DNA from: Varibaculum timonense_A
GTDB lineage: Bacteria > Actinomycetota > Actinomycetes > Actinomycetales > Actinomycetaceae
Length of the DNA stretch: 64,000 bases
Direction of reading: 5' to 3'
Assembly (NCBI RefSeq): GCF_027694345.1
Contig: NZ_JAQEVU010000001.1
Span: forward strand, 321,458 to 385,457
This document shows, piece after piece, positions 37,601 through 47,249 of this stretch (positions within the stretch are counted from its first letter, which is position 1; the number at the start of each line of letters is the position of its first letter). The translations under genes and the position numbers were made by a program. The notes beneath the pieces were generated by a model that was given only the letters and a program-made list of their open reading frames with translations, searched no databases and was not told the origin of the DNA.

Positions 37601-40600
37601 GATATTGACCTGTTGCTGACAATGGCAAAGGAAGAGGGACTATATGTGATTGCTCGTCCCGGTCCCTACGTCAATGCCGAGATTTCAATGGGAGGTCTGC
37701 CCGCATATATGACTAACTATGCGGCGTCCTCTTTGCGTTCCACTGACCCGAAAGCCCTGGCAGCCTCTAAGAGCTGGTTGAAAGCCTTTAACAATATCGC
37801 AAAGAAACACCTGATTACCGAGGGGGGCGGCTCCATCATTATGTATCAGGTGGAAAATGAGCTGCTGACAGAAAATCCCAGCACTACCGCCTTCTTAAAA
37901 GAGCTGAGCAACTTTGTGCGGACCGATGGGATAACTGTTCCCCTGTTTGAAAATGACTGGGGCTTGGCAGGACGCTTTGCCCCGAATAAAGCCGGAAACC
38001 CGGCAGGGAAATATGGCAGCACTGATTTTTACACCTATGATCGTTATCCTCTGGGTTTCAATTGCGGGGCAGGACGCGGGAACCTCGATGATGTTGAACA
38101 GACTTTCCGCAATTATGAACCGAAAGGTCCGCATTTTATTGCCGAAGGGCAAGGAGGTGCTTTCACTCCCTGGGGAGCAAACTTTACTCCCGAAAAATGC
38201 GCCCGTTTCACCGATGGAAACTTTGTGCGCCAGTGGGGGACAGTCCTTGCCGGTAACGGGGTGAAAGCCTATACCTACTACATGATTTTTGGCGGCACTA
38301 ACTGGGGTTATACCGGTTCTCCTTCCTCTGGTTTTACCAGTTACGACTATGGGGCTGGCATAGACGAAGATCGAACGATTCGGAAAGACAAATTTGGGGC
38401 GCAAAAAGAGATTGCCTACTATTTGCAAGCCAATCCCCAATATGTAACCTCTAATCCGGTAGCTAAACCCGATATTAAGAGGGTCAGCGGCGACGCCCAG
38501 ATTAGAGGGTATCAACGGATTTCTTCCGAGGGTGCAGCGGAGCTTTCAGCTACCGGTAACGGTGGGCGCACTCTGGGGTTTGTTTTGAATGACACCAATG
38601 ACACCAGTACCAATAAGTTTACTTTTGCTTTGGATTTAGCCAATGCCGCCGGAGTGGGGGCAAGGTTTAATCACGATGATAATGACAGCGAGCTAAAGTA
38701 TTCGACGGGTTGGAAGTCGGTTAAGGACGATTCAGCTTGGAAAGGAAGTATCCACGAGGCCAGCAAAGCGGGCGAGGAAGTCGCCTTCGAGTTTACCGGC
38801 ACGGGAATCGAGATTGCGGTAGCCACCGGAACCGATCATGGAAAATTCGCGGTAAAGCTCGATGACCAGGCTGAACAGGTAGTAACTGGCTGGGTGGGAA
38901 CCGAACAGAATAAACCTACCCAAAAAGTTGTGTTCTCTGAGAGTAATCTTCCCGCCGGTAAACATACCCTGAAGGTGCGGGTGCTGGGGCAAAGCGCCGA
39001 GGGATCTACTACTGGGGGCACAAAAGTCCAGCTAGATGCGCTCAACGTCCTGGGAGCCAGCGCCACGCCCTGGGTAGTGGTGAACAATAATGACCCGGCT
39101 ATTAAATATAATCCCGCCGTCGGGACTGCCTCATCTTGGGAATATGCTACCGGGCAAAACTGGACTAGCGGGGATTATCAAGGAGACGAAACCTATTCTG
39201 CCCGTAAAGGTGATTCTTATACCTATGACTTCAATGGGATAGGAATCGATATTATTGGGGCTTTCTCCGGTAATCACGGCATAGCCGATGTGTATATTGA
39301 CGGGGAAAAAGTGGGGCAAACCGCAGAAGAAGTCACTAACACCGCGCGCGCCCAGCAGGTTTTATATAGCGTGCGAGGGTTAAGTGCCGGTAAACACACC
39401 TTAAAAGTTGAAGTTACCGGTAAGCCTTTTGCGGGTTCTAAAGGTACTTTCGTATCGCTAGATGCTTTGCGAGTATTCCCCGATAAAGAGGCAATAGATC
39501 AGTTTAATACCGGAACCAGCGTCAAAGATGGAGAAAACTCTTGGTCGCGGATTCCACAAAAAGCGGGAACTGCTCTGACTTTGCATGGCCGGGATGCGTT
39601 GCTGATGAGCGCGGATATGAAAATTGCGGGACAAAAACTGCTATACACGACCTCGCAGCTATTCGGTTCCCCGATTGCTACCGATAATGCCCAGGTACAG
39701 TACCTGCTCGGGGTAGCGGGAGACGATGGGGAAACTATGCTACGTTACCCGGTTAAGCCGCAGGTGAAAGCGCCTAAAGGGGTAGAGGTTACCTGGAATG
39801 AGCAGTATAAGACGCTGCGTTTGAACTACAAGTATTCTGCCGAACCTACCGATATTACTATCACCCCGGTTGCCTCAGATAGGGCAGCCAGTGCGGGAGA
39901 TACGCTGCGTTTGCGGATTATTGACCGCACCTACGCACAAACCACCTGGTTACTAAATACCGGTGATGGAGGTAGCGGCAAACGTTTAGCGGTAGAGGGC
40001 GCAGAGCTCGCTCGTAACTGGAGCTTAAACGGCACGAATTCCGAGGTTAATGGCACTACAGATTCTCAGAGCCAAACTCCCTACGTGCTGCTTCCCAAAG
40101 GCGCAAAGAGCGCGAGTTGGAATGGAGGAAAAGCGGGAGTAAGCGAAACCGAAGGTATTTATGCCGGTTTCACCAAATTTATTCCGCAGATGCTAAGCTA
40201 TGAGCCGCCCCAGCTAAAGTGGGTGAAACAGGAGGGCGCTCCGGAAAAGGAAATCGATTTTGACGATAGCGCCTGGCAGGCAGCTAACGGTACGCAGCGT
40301 AACCAAGAATGGCAAGCTCCCAGTACAAATGGACTGGTTCTGGACTCCAATTATTACGGTTTCTATGAAGGCTCCGTATGGTATCGCGCTACTTTTGTAG
40401 CCAGCAGTGATTCCCCAGTTATTACTCTAAATGGTAACGGGGGTTCGGGAGTGCCCGGGCATGGCAAGAACCCCGCCTTTATGCAAGTGTGGGCAAATGG
40501 GAAGTCGCTGGGCGCTCGCAGCGCCGCGGGCACCGACCAGTCTTTCACTGCTAAAGGGATTAAAGCCGGCGATAAAGTAGTGTTAGCGGTGCTAGTAAAT

Positions 40601-41512
40601 AACCTGGGGCAAAACCTGGACTGGTCAGATAATGGGTTATCACGCCAAAACCGGGGATTGTATTCAGCTACTGTTCCCGCTCAGGACGGGAAAGTTACCT
40701 GGAAGATTCAAGGCGCTGCCGATAAGAGCGGCACTAAAGATAAAGCGCGTGGTCTTTACAATAACGGTGGTTTATATGGCGAGCGTCAAGGCTGGCATCT
40801 GCCAGGTCTAGATGACTCGAAGTGGACCGCGGCCTCAGATATGCACGCGGACGAGGCCGGGGTTACCTGGTATCGATCCACTTTCGATTTAAACGTTCCT
40901 AAAGATGCCGATGTAGCTTTCCGCTTAGAGGTATTATCGCGGCGTTTCGGCGATACCCAGCAGACTAGAACCGACCATTCTCAGGCGTTACTGTTTGTCA
41001 ATGGCTGGAATACCGGTATCTATATCGGTGATATCGGCCCGCAGGATTCCTTCACTATCCCGGCGGCTTTCCTTAATCTAAACGGCAAGAACACGGCGGC
41101 AGTTGCAGTTATTGGTAAAGAAGCTGATGCGGGGCCAGAAAACGTAGTGCTGCGCGCGGTTCATCTTTCCCAGATGAATGCCTTAGCGCCAGTAACTGCG
41201 CAAACGGATAAGCCTGGGGAAGTTGAACCGGATAAACCGGATACCCCGGATAAACCGGATACTCCGGACAAACCGGATCAGACAGAAAAGCCGAATCCTT
41301 CCCAGCCGGATAATCCGCAAAATCCCGCTAATCCTTCCCCGCAGGCGACTCCTACAGAAAACGCTAAAACGCCCTCCGCAAAGGGAACGACCGTTAAAGA
41401 GGGACTGGGGCGTACCGGTACCGAGGGCATTTCCGCTTTACTAATCGCGCTATTGGCATTGGGAGTAGGAATCGGGGTGCGTTACCGCCAGCGATGGCTG
41501 GAAGATAAATAA
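34652..41512 (+). CDS. Wall-anchored two-enzyme glycosidase: GH20 hexosaminidase + GH35 beta-galactosidase
   Basis: A 2286 aa exported protein carrying two catalytic domains. Signal peptide (1-34), F5/8 domain (~40-190), GH20b and GH20 barrel (~205-740) with D540-E541 in HIGGDEAN, a linker, then a GH35 barrel (~910-1260) with AGEFHPWRIP, acid/base E1070 in VENEL and nucleophile E1165 in IAEGQGG. Two tandem jelly-roll modules follow (~1320-1615; each ends in AGKHTLKV...LDAL), then GH35 C-terminal beta domains. The end has a PDKPDT repeat spacer, the sorting-like LGRTG (2252-2256), a hydrophobic helix and a basic tail. Such a protein could take Gal and then GlcNAc from N-acetyllactosamine or lacto-N-biose ends. 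It lies 75 bases after the GH20 gene, same operon. Confidence 0.92.
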   Translation: MSKVSWKRRANASVLTAAVALMSVLIPASSAQALAPGDSALCADNLAVGKTVNATSREVAGEKDPELAVDGNIGPDDKATPAVHNQSSASRWSAAGSDNDAALTIDFAGSASINKVQLYWGNTFGKPYKLQASNDGNTWRDLVTDQIGKKAGSTEHTFNGSEKMRYLKMQISGKSQQWGLSLWEIAACGTLAAQPTPTENENLAQLNQLIPYPQKAELAADNSRFVLTQDSEITASGLAGEPAKYLAETLAKSTGYKLPISASSSAKTQINYVIDPSLTVSGVGKEQMNEAYTLKIAANRVTITARSATGALWATQSLLQLLGPWAVFPKVTVGSLMPIPAMTIQDGPRYSWRGLMLDPARSFIPKNEVIKLMHSMSRFKMNTLHLHLSDEGWRIDIPNEGKDAADPIDYSQLAKRGGSAGLRAGDIDRAPQAGRTGYYTLDDYREMVATANKLGIAIVPEIDTPGHTEAALYSIPQLNSENSNPKPQGGQDTIEQPNYSKNNMKVNLDALNPHTYTFMQHVLKILAENSNNTYLHIGGDEANSMNHQHYLQYMQQILPKVKAMKQTPIVWDEALKSVGTAGIADNGGVVQWWNTDSAAANRAQLRNDFVAKGGKFIVSNASYFYYPQREDRSHVAPSWACPGGECTLKHAYDAQPQQVMGLSDDKGILGVEGAVWSEGVRNLADIEYIAFPRLLAHAEMGWTNQANKNWERFRGGVAQQATALNAADTSFFNGSQVTWRISSALSPLATDSQGKGIGKANRQLIGYVSAPGKGKNNLDLSLTLTPKESQNAISVPVSTTLDKEYIPVNGSYQTGKQMNSVFKVYADLKKVPKGSYQAQLSAKASGLKSLDGKSDTGLASAVIQVPSLSGQTSPGPGTQTSQSDTTWESTERSYPKSSYSFPGNDGKPHKVTWDNHSLKIDGERLQVWAGEFHPWRIPSPQAWRDVLQKIKAAGFNAVSFYFFWGDHQSEEGGPFNFDKGTRRDIDLLLTMAKEEGLYVIARPGPYVNAEISMGGLPAYMTNYAASSLRSTDPKALAASKSWLKAFNNIAKKHLITEGGGSIIMYQVENELLTENPSTTAFLKELSNFVRTDGITVPLFENDWGLAGRFAPNKAGNPAGKYGSTDFYTYDRYPLGFNCGAGRGNLDDVEQTFRNYEPKGPHFIAEGQGGAFTPWGANFTPEKCARFTDGNFVRQWGTVLAGNGVKAYTYYMIFGGTNWGYTGSPSSGFTSYDYGAGIDEDRTIRKDKFGAQKEIAYYLQANPQYVTSNPVAKPDIKRVSGDAQIRGYQRISSEGAAELSATGNGGRTLGFVLNDTNDTSTNKFTFALDLANAAGVGARFNHDDNDSELKYSTGWKSVKDDSAWKGSIHEASKAGEEVAFEFTGTGIEIAVATGTDHGKFAVKLDDQAEQVVTGWVGTEQNKPTQKVVFSESNLPAGKHTLKVRVLGQSAEGSTTGGTKVQLDALNVLGASATPWVVVNNNDPAIKYNPAVGTASSWEYATGQNWTSGDYQGDETYSARKGDSYTYDFNGIGIDIIGAFSGNHGIADVYIDGEKVGQTAEEVTNTARAQQVLYSVRGLSAGKHTLKVEVTGKPFAGSKGTFVSLDALRVFPDKEAIDQFNTGTSVKDGENSWSRIPQKAGTALTLHGRDALLMSADMKIAGQKLLYTTSQLFGSPIATDNAQVQYLLGVAGDDGETMLRYPVKPQVKAPKGVEVTWNEQYKTLRLNYKYSAEPTDITITPVASDRAASAGDTLRLRIIDRTYAQTTWLLNTGDGGSGKRLAVEGAELARNWSLNGTNSEVNGTTDSQSQTPYVLLPKGAKSASWNGGKAGVSETEGIYAGFTKFIPQMLSYEPPQLKWVKQEGAPEKEIDFDDSAWQAANGTQRNQEWQAPSTNGLVLDSNYYGFYEGSVWYRATFVASSDSPVITLNGNGGSGVPGHGKNPAFMQVWANGKSLGARSAAGTDQSFTAKGIKAGDKVVLAVLVNNLGQNLDWSDNGLSRQNRGLYSATVPAQDGKVTWKIQGAADKSGTKDKARGLYNNGGLYGERQGWHLPGLDDSKWTAASDMHADEAGVTWYRSTFDLNVPKDADVAFRLEVLSRRFGDTQQTRTDHSQALLFVNGWNTGIYIGDIGPQDSFTIPAAFLNLNGKNTAAVAVIGKEADAGPENVVLRAVHLSQMNALAPVTAQTDKPGEVEPDKPDTPDKPDTPDKPDQTEKPNPSQPDNPQNPANPSPQATPTENAKTPSAKGTTVKEGLGRTGTEGISALLIALLALGVGIGVRYRQRWLEDK
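41219..41300 (+). repeat. Short tandem repeat coding a PDKPDT spacer
   Basis: About four imperfect copies of GATAAACCGGATAC-type units encode the proline/acid-rich spacer before the sorting signal. Such spacers cross the cell wall and are prone to length variation. Confidence 0.7.
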
Positions 41513-41514
41513 CC

Positions 41515-41562
41515 AAATTGGTGGGGCGAAAACCCAATCAGGGATTTGCCCCACCAATTTTT
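41515..41562 (+). terminator. Terminator after the GH20-GH35 gene
   Basis: AAATTGGTGGGGC (41515-41527) pairs with GCCCCACCAATTT (41548-41560), followed by TT; the stem plus T run (AATTTTT) is a classic intrinsic terminator that closes the first glycosidase pair. Confidence 0.85.
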
Positions 41563-41692
41563 AGCCGGAGCAAATATCTAGGGTTAGGGCTTGCTCATCT
41601 AGGTAAAAATCGAAAAGATTAAGAGAAATAATCACTTTCAATATGTGCTTATCGGGGTCGGTAAACTCCACGGAAAGTGAGCATCTAAGACA

Positions 41693-44600
41693 ATGAGGTT
41701 TGAAATGGTGTTATCGGTGACCAAAGGGCGTTTTAAGGCTCTAGCAGCCGGTTTTTCGGTGGCTTTGACTTCAATGACGCTTATGCCGCTGGCAACTGCG
41801 CTTCCTGCCGAGGCCGCTACTGGTCAGTTTAGCTATAACACCGTAGTTAAATACGGGGACAATGGTGTTACTAACTATCGGATTCCCGCAGTAATCAAAC
41901 TGAATAATGGTGACTTATTAACCGCCTATGATGCCCGCCCCGCAAATGGCGATGCCCCGGCGCCCAACTCGATAATGCAAAAACGCTCTACTGACGGGGG
42001 AGCGACCTGGCAGCCGCAAACCGTTATTGCCCAAGGAAAGGGCACTACTATGGGGGATCCTGAGAAAGAGGGATTCTCGGACCCGGCCTACATTTACGAT
42101 AAACAAACTGGGCACCTATTTAACTTCCATGTGCATTCCTATGACGTAGGGTGCGACCCTAAAGGAACCGAAGAAACTGACGAGTTTAGCAACCGCAAAG
42201 TACAAGGGGTGAGCCTGTCAGTTTCTACCGATAATGGAAACAGCTGGACGGAGCGTTACGGAAATGCTCCCGATGAAACGCGGGGACTTACTGCCGCGGT
42301 TAAACAGCCCGGATATCCCTGTGGGTTCGCGGCTTCTGGACACGGTATCCAGCTGCAGCATCAAAGGGGTGCTAATGCGGCAAAAAATGGACGCCTAATC
42401 ACCCAGTTTATTGCCGGTAAACCCGGTACTTGGGCAGCCTACTCGGTGTATTCCGATGACCACGGTAACACCTGGAAACGCGGTTCTACCATCGGCACAG
42501 ATATGAACGAAAACAAATTGGTGGAACTGTCCGATGGCACGCTCCTATTGAACTCCCGGATGAGTAACAAAGCAGGCTACCGCTATATCGCCAAGAGCAC
42601 CGATGGCGGGGAAACCTGGACTGATCTGCAAATAGAACGGTCGCTAGTTGATTCCAAGTCCCCGGGGCGCAATGCCTCGATTATCCGTAGGTATCCGGAT
42701 GCTCCCTCCTCAGACCCCAAATCTAAAGAGCTTTTGTATTCCGGTATGGCTGATAGCGGTAAAACTCTTGCAGTGAGCTATTCCTATGATGACGGTAAAA
42801 CCTGGCCGATTCGTAAACTCTATTGGAATGACAAGGCTGCTTACTCTGATCTAGTCGCGATTGATACTCAAAGCGGTAAATACGGGGTAGCTTTCGAAGA
42901 AGATCACCAGATTGGTGGTAATTACTTTGAAACTATTCATTTTGGCACTTTTGACACCAATTGGCTCAACCCAGTAAAGATTTCTCTAGCTGATGCAAAA
43001 GTAGCAGCGGAAGCGGGTAAAACTGTCGAGATTCCCGTTAAGGTTAGCAATGATGACGCGAAAGCGGTCGTTCCCCTAGCTACCGCGGTAAAACTGGCGT
43101 TGCCAAGCGGGTGGAAAATGGAAGAAAGCGTCTTGGCGCAAGAACTTCATCCCGGAACCTCCGAAACTGTAACTTTACGGGTTAGCATTCCGGCTAACGC
43201 GGCTCAAAAAACCTATTATCTAGACTCTAGTCTGGAATACGGCAATGTTAAGCTGCGCGGGGACGTGGAAATTAAGGTTACCAACCCCAATATAAATACT
43301 GACCCTACCGGTTCGGTTGGCGTTGATTTTGAGCTTACCAATCCCAAAGCCGATGGGACTTGGGCAGTGGGCGACAAAGTGATTTTCAATGTTAATGTAA
43401 CGAACCTGCTTGCTCAAGATAAGTCCTTCACTGCCACTGCCTCCAACCTGGATACCGGATGGGCAGGCTGTAAGTGGACAAGGATTTCGGCGGGAGCTAC
43501 CTTGCCGTGCGCAAATCGCACCCACACGGTTACCCAGGAAGATCTTGACGCCGGATTCTTTACTCCCTCCATTACTTTCAAATATCAAAATCCTGGTTAT
43601 TCTGGCGCTGCTACCCAGTTAGATCCGGTTAAGGGAAGTAAAATTCCTATCTTTGCCAGTCATGTCCAGGTAACAGATTTGGCAGTAGCGGGAACTAAAG
43701 ACAAATATGACGTGGGCGATAAACTGGTATTTACCCCGCAAGTACAAAATGTGGGACAAATCCCGGTAGATGTCCAGCTGAACGGGGAAAACTTTACGCT
43801 AGCTTGCCATAACGAGGACGGAAAGCTGGATAAGGGAAGTACCTTCTCTTGTACCGCCAGTGACTATGTAATTACCAAAGAAGATATTATTCGCGGCAGC
43901 TTTACTCCCAAGTTCAAAGTTAAAGTAACTGATGGGAATAAAGTACTCCAAGAGTTCACCTATAGCGGGAAAGAAATCCCGCTTCCCTCTGATAATCCGA
44001 TTGCTACTAAACTTCCCCAAACGATTCCCTCTTTGGATTCTTGGAAGACCAATACCAATGCAAATGATGTGTTCAAACTAAGCCCGGACACGGTAGTTTA
44101 CTATCCGGCCGGTTTTGAAGCTCAAGCCCAGATTGTGGTGCAAGAGCTAAACGCCTACCTGAAAGCGGCGGGGCAGGCGCAAACTGTGCGGGCACAAGCC
44201 GCCGGGGGAGCAACTCCGAAAGCCCACGATGTGGTCATCACCCTAGATACTGCGCAGCAAAACAAACTAGCAGAGGAGGGGTATAGCCTGCAGATTGATG
44301 CCCAAGGGGTAAATATTACTGCCGCGCAAAAACGGGGAGCATTTTGGGGTACGCGCACTCTGTCGCAAATGCTGCGGCAGCAGCTAACCCTGCCCTATGG
44401 CAGCGCCTTTGACCAACCTCAGCAGCGTGAACGTGCTGTCACTCTATGCGCCTGCCGGATTAAGAATCAACCAGATTATATTCACCGGATGCTCACCGAT
44501 ATGGCTGACCTGAAGATGAATCAGGTAATTTTAACTGCCAAGATGGAGTCAGCGAAAGAACCGGTTACCAATAACTATTCTTATTACACTAAGGAAGAGT

Positions 44601-47200
44601 TAAAAGGGATTGTTGCTTACGCCGATAAATTGGGGATTGAAGTAGTTCCCCAAATGGGAGCCCCCGGACATATGGATCCCAAGATTCATAACCTGCCTCA
44701 GTATCAACTTAAGAAAACCGATGGCACTTTGGATAATGACCGTCTAGATATCACTAACCCCGAAGCCGTCGCTTTTTATAAGCGCCAAATTGAAGATTAC
44801 CTGGAGGTATTCCCCTCCAAGTATTGGCATATGGCAGGGGACGAATATATGTACCGTTCCGCTTACAAGAATTACCCGGTATTTGGACCTAATGGAGTAA
44901 ACGGTCCCAAACTGTTCGTAGATTTCATTAACGATATTAATAAGTACGTGAAATCTAAGGGTAAGACTTTGCGGGTTTGGAATGACGGATTAAAACAAGA
45001 AAATATTGATTCCCTGGATAAAGATATCGTGATCGATATGTGGCAGGGGGGTCTCAGTCCACAAACCCTGATTGATAAAGGACATAAAGTCAATAACACC
45101 AATTACGATCTCTATTTCTCCCGAGAAAGGGGCTGGCGGATTCAAAACAGTGGCACGGCCGCTATCTACAATGACAAAGGGTTCACTGCCGGTACTTTTA
45201 AGAGCGGAAAAGTAGCTGATGATAATCCGGGAAACCTGGGGATTAAGCTCTCGATATGGCCAGATACTTCCATATATCAAACCGAAAATGAAGTAGAGAT
45301 GGAAACCTTTGAGGCTTTCCGCTTAGTGTCCCAGCTAGGCTGGCAAGGCTCGCGCCCCTGGAAAGACGGCGATACTTTTGTAGCCTTTGCAAAGGCGCTA
45401 GGACATGCGCCTAACTGGGAAAATGTTAATCGGCGTCCCTTAGAAGACGGGGTGTATGCCTTCACTAGCTCCGGGTTACGCTTAGATGCATCGGAAAATC
45501 GCGAACCAGACGCAATTAGTTATTCATCCGATCAATGGCAGATAACCCACACCTATGACCACTACTACCAGTTGAAGTCGGTAAAGAGTGGTAAATGCCT
45601 CAGCATGGATGTGGGCAAACAGCCCCTTAATGGCAGCGGGCGTCAGTACGCCACTGCAGATTTGAATGTAGTTAATGAAGTTGGCGCCCGCCCCGCCTTG
45701 GTCGAGTGCGTAACCGACATTAACCAGAAGTATCACACGGGTAACTGGAGGAATAACTCTTCCAGTAAGCGCAATAACCAGAAATGGCAGATTATTGACG
45801 ACGGAAACGGCAAGTATATTGTGCGCCAGGCTCTGACCAATATGGATTTGGCTATTTCTACTGGGGAAGAAAAGCACGTTGATTTAGGCAACGTGGGAGA
45901 TTTGGATGACAACACCAAGTCTAGGCCGATGGAAACGGATTTAATCCAGCTACCTAGCGATATGACCGCTACTCGCTGGACAATTACTAAAGCTGACCAG
46001 GACACCCCGGCTCAAATGCGCGCTCCTCACGGAACTGTTCCCGTAGCCAACTTGGACTGGTATCCCGGTAGCAGTATCGGTTGGGCAGATGACGGTCTGA
46101 TTCGGGTAAACCGCACTTTAAAGGGCAGTCCTCTCTTGATTGAGGGAGAAAAGTATCGCGGCGGTATCGGAACCCACGCGTCCTCGAAAATAAGCGTGCA
46201 TTTAGGAAAACAGTGCTCCGTATTCAGCGCGAAAGTTGGCATAGATGATACCCAAGAAGCTGGGAAATCATCTTCGGTAACTTTTAGAGTATTAGGGGCT
46301 GACGGGCAGGAACTGAGAGCGTCCAGTAAAGCATTGACAGCTGCCGATAAAGCTGAAGCCATGAAAGTGGACATAAGCGGGCAAGAAAAAATAACCTTAT
46401 TTGCCGATGCGGGCGATTCTAGTGCCAACGACCACGCTGACTGGGCAGATGCCATGGTTACCTGTAAGCAGATGGATGCCGATAAATATCAGCCTTCCTA
46501 TCAGGACACCGAAGCTAAAGCCGGTAAAACCGCTAGCGTCGCCGCTCCTAGTTTCGAACCGGCAGCTGGAAAAGAAAAGGCTAAAAAGTTCGAGCTGGTA
46601 GAAGCGGTTCCTGCGGGGATGAGCATTGAGGCTGCTAGCGGGGTGATAACTTGGCAGGTGCCCGCTAATCAGGAAAGCGGAACGGTAAGTGTAGACGTTA
46701 AAGTTACTTATGAGGACGCCTCTAGTGAGATAGTGCCTGCCAAGTTTAAGGTAAGCGCCAGCGCTCCGCAGCCACTTCCGCAGGTAGCTCCGCAAGCACC
46801 AATCTTTAACGATAAAGACAACACCTATACGATTCCGCAGGTTCCGGGAGTGGTTTACCTGCTTGATAATCAGGTAGTTAAGCCCGGGACTTACCCAGTT
46901 AAGACCGCGAGAAAAGTATTGATTACTTCCCAACCTGCCAGTGGTTATCGCTTTAAGGCGGGGGTTACCACCCAGTGGGAGCACCAGTTCAAAGTGGAGA
47001 CCAAGCCCAGTAAGCCAACGGATAAACCGGGTGGAACCCAAGGGGCTCAGGATGGTCGTCCTGGGAAAACTCAAGCTAAGCCGCAAAAATCGGCAGCCGG
47101 GTTAGTGGCTACGGGTGCTGCCGGGACAGTGGGACTACTGGCACTGGTAGCTACCGGAACTGGAATAGTAGTGCATCGTATTTGTAGGAAACGAGCTTGA
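41693..47200 (+). CDS. Wall-anchored sialidase fused to a GH20 domain
   Basis: A 1835 aa exported protein. Signal peptide (~1-42), GH33 sialidase (~43-430) with the RIP motif (R63), D80 in AYDARP and five Asp boxes (STDGGATW, STDNGNSW, SDDHGNTW, STDGGETW, SYDDGKTW), a NEW3-like beta domain, two further beta domains, then GH20b and a GH20 barrel (~775-1240) with D1050-E1051 in HMAGDEY. A ricin-type lectin-like region (~1255-1440), an NPCBM domain (~1445-1600), an Ig-like domain and the shared beta module follow, then LVATG (1804-1808), hydrophobic helix and RKRA. It would release sialic acid and then beta-HexNAc. Start may be ATG 41693 or ATG 41705. First gene of the second glycosidase pair. 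Confidence 0.92.
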   Translation: MRFEMVLSVTKGRFKALAAGFSVALTSMTLMPLATALPAEAATGQFSYNTVVKYGDNGVTNYRIPAVIKLNNGDLLTAYDARPANGDAPAPNSIMQKRSTDGGATWQPQTVIAQGKGTTMGDPEKEGFSDPAYIYDKQTGHLFNFHVHSYDVGCDPKGTEETDEFSNRKVQGVSLSVSTDNGNSWTERYGNAPDETRGLTAAVKQPGYPCGFAASGHGIQLQHQRGANAAKNGRLITQFIAGKPGTWAAYSVYSDDHGNTWKRGSTIGTDMNENKLVELSDGTLLLNSRMSNKAGYRYIAKSTDGGETWTDLQIERSLVDSKSPGRNASIIRRYPDAPSSDPKSKELLYSGMADSGKTLAVSYSYDDGKTWPIRKLYWNDKAAYSDLVAIDTQSGKYGVAFEEDHQIGGNYFETIHFGTFDTNWLNPVKISLADAKVAAEAGKTVEIPVKVSNDDAKAVVPLATAVKLALPSGWKMEESVLAQELHPGTSETVTLRVSIPANAAQKTYYLDSSLEYGNVKLRGDVEIKVTNPNINTDPTGSVGVDFELTNPKADGTWAVGDKVIFNVNVTNLLAQDKSFTATASNLDTGWAGCKWTRISAGATLPCANRTHTVTQEDLDAGFFTPSITFKYQNPGYSGAATQLDPVKGSKIPIFASHVQVTDLAVAGTKDKYDVGDKLVFTPQVQNVGQIPVDVQLNGENFTLACHNEDGKLDKGSTFSCTASDYVITKEDIIRGSFTPKFKVKVTDGNKVLQEFTYSGKEIPLPSDNPIATKLPQTIPSLDSWKTNTNANDVFKLSPDTVVYYPAGFEAQAQIVVQELNAYLKAAGQAQTVRAQAAGGATPKAHDVVITLDTAQQNKLAEEGYSLQIDAQGVNITAAQKRGAFWGTRTLSQMLRQQLTLPYGSAFDQPQQRERAVTLCACRIKNQPDYIHRMLTDMADLKMNQVILTAKMESAKEPVTNNYSYYTKEELKGIVAYADKLGIEVVPQMGAPGHMDPKIHNLPQYQLKKTDGTLDNDRLDITNPEAVAFYKRQIEDYLEVFPSKYWHMAGDEYMYRSAYKNYPVFGPNGVNGPKLFVDFINDINKYVKSKGKTLRVWNDGLKQENIDSLDKDIVIDMWQGGLSPQTLIDKGHKVNNTNYDLYFSRERGWRIQNSGTAAIYNDKGFTAGTFKSGKVADDNPGNLGIKLSIWPDTSIYQTENEVEMETFEAFRLVSQLGWQGSRPWKDGDTFVAFAKALGHAPNWENVNRRPLEDGVYAFTSSGLRLDASENREPDAISYSSDQWQITHTYDHYYQLKSVKSGKCLSMDVGKQPLNGSGRQYATADLNVVNEVGARPALVECVTDINQKYHTGNWRNNSSSKRNNQKWQIIDDGNGKYIVRQALTNMDLAISTGEEKHVDLGNVGDLDDNTKSRPMETDLIQLPSDMTATRWTITKADQDTPAQMRAPHGTVPVANLDWYPGSSIGWADDGLIRVNRTLKGSPLLIEGEKYRGGIGTHASSKISVHLGKQCSVFSAKVGIDDTQEAGKSSSVTFRVLGADGQELRASSKALTAADKAEAMKVDISGQEKITLFADAGDSSANDHADWADAMVTCKQMDADKYQPSYQDTEAKAGKTASVAAPSFEPAAGKEKAKKFELVEAVPAGMSIEAASGVITWQVPANQESGTVSVDVKVTYEDASSEIVPAKFKVSASAPQPLPQVAPQAPIFNDKDNTYTIPQVPGVVYLLDNQVVKPGTYPVKTARKVLITSQPASGYRFKAGVTTQWEHQFKVETKPSKPTDKPGGTQGAQDGRPGKTQAKPQKSAAGLVATGAAGTVGLLALVATGTGIVVHRICRKRA

Positions 47201-47249
47201 TTAAGTTAATAATGATGGTTAGTTCTCGAAGAAGAAAAGGTAAGAAACT

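Noticed and set aside
41219..41300. Tandem repeat considered as a CRISPR-like array
   Set aside because: Units are short, adjacent and in frame, coding a Pro-Asp-Lys spacer; no unique spacers.
46397..47086. 229-codon minus-strand open frame
   Set aside because: Antisense to NPCBM and later modules of the sialidase, no ribosome site or family motif.
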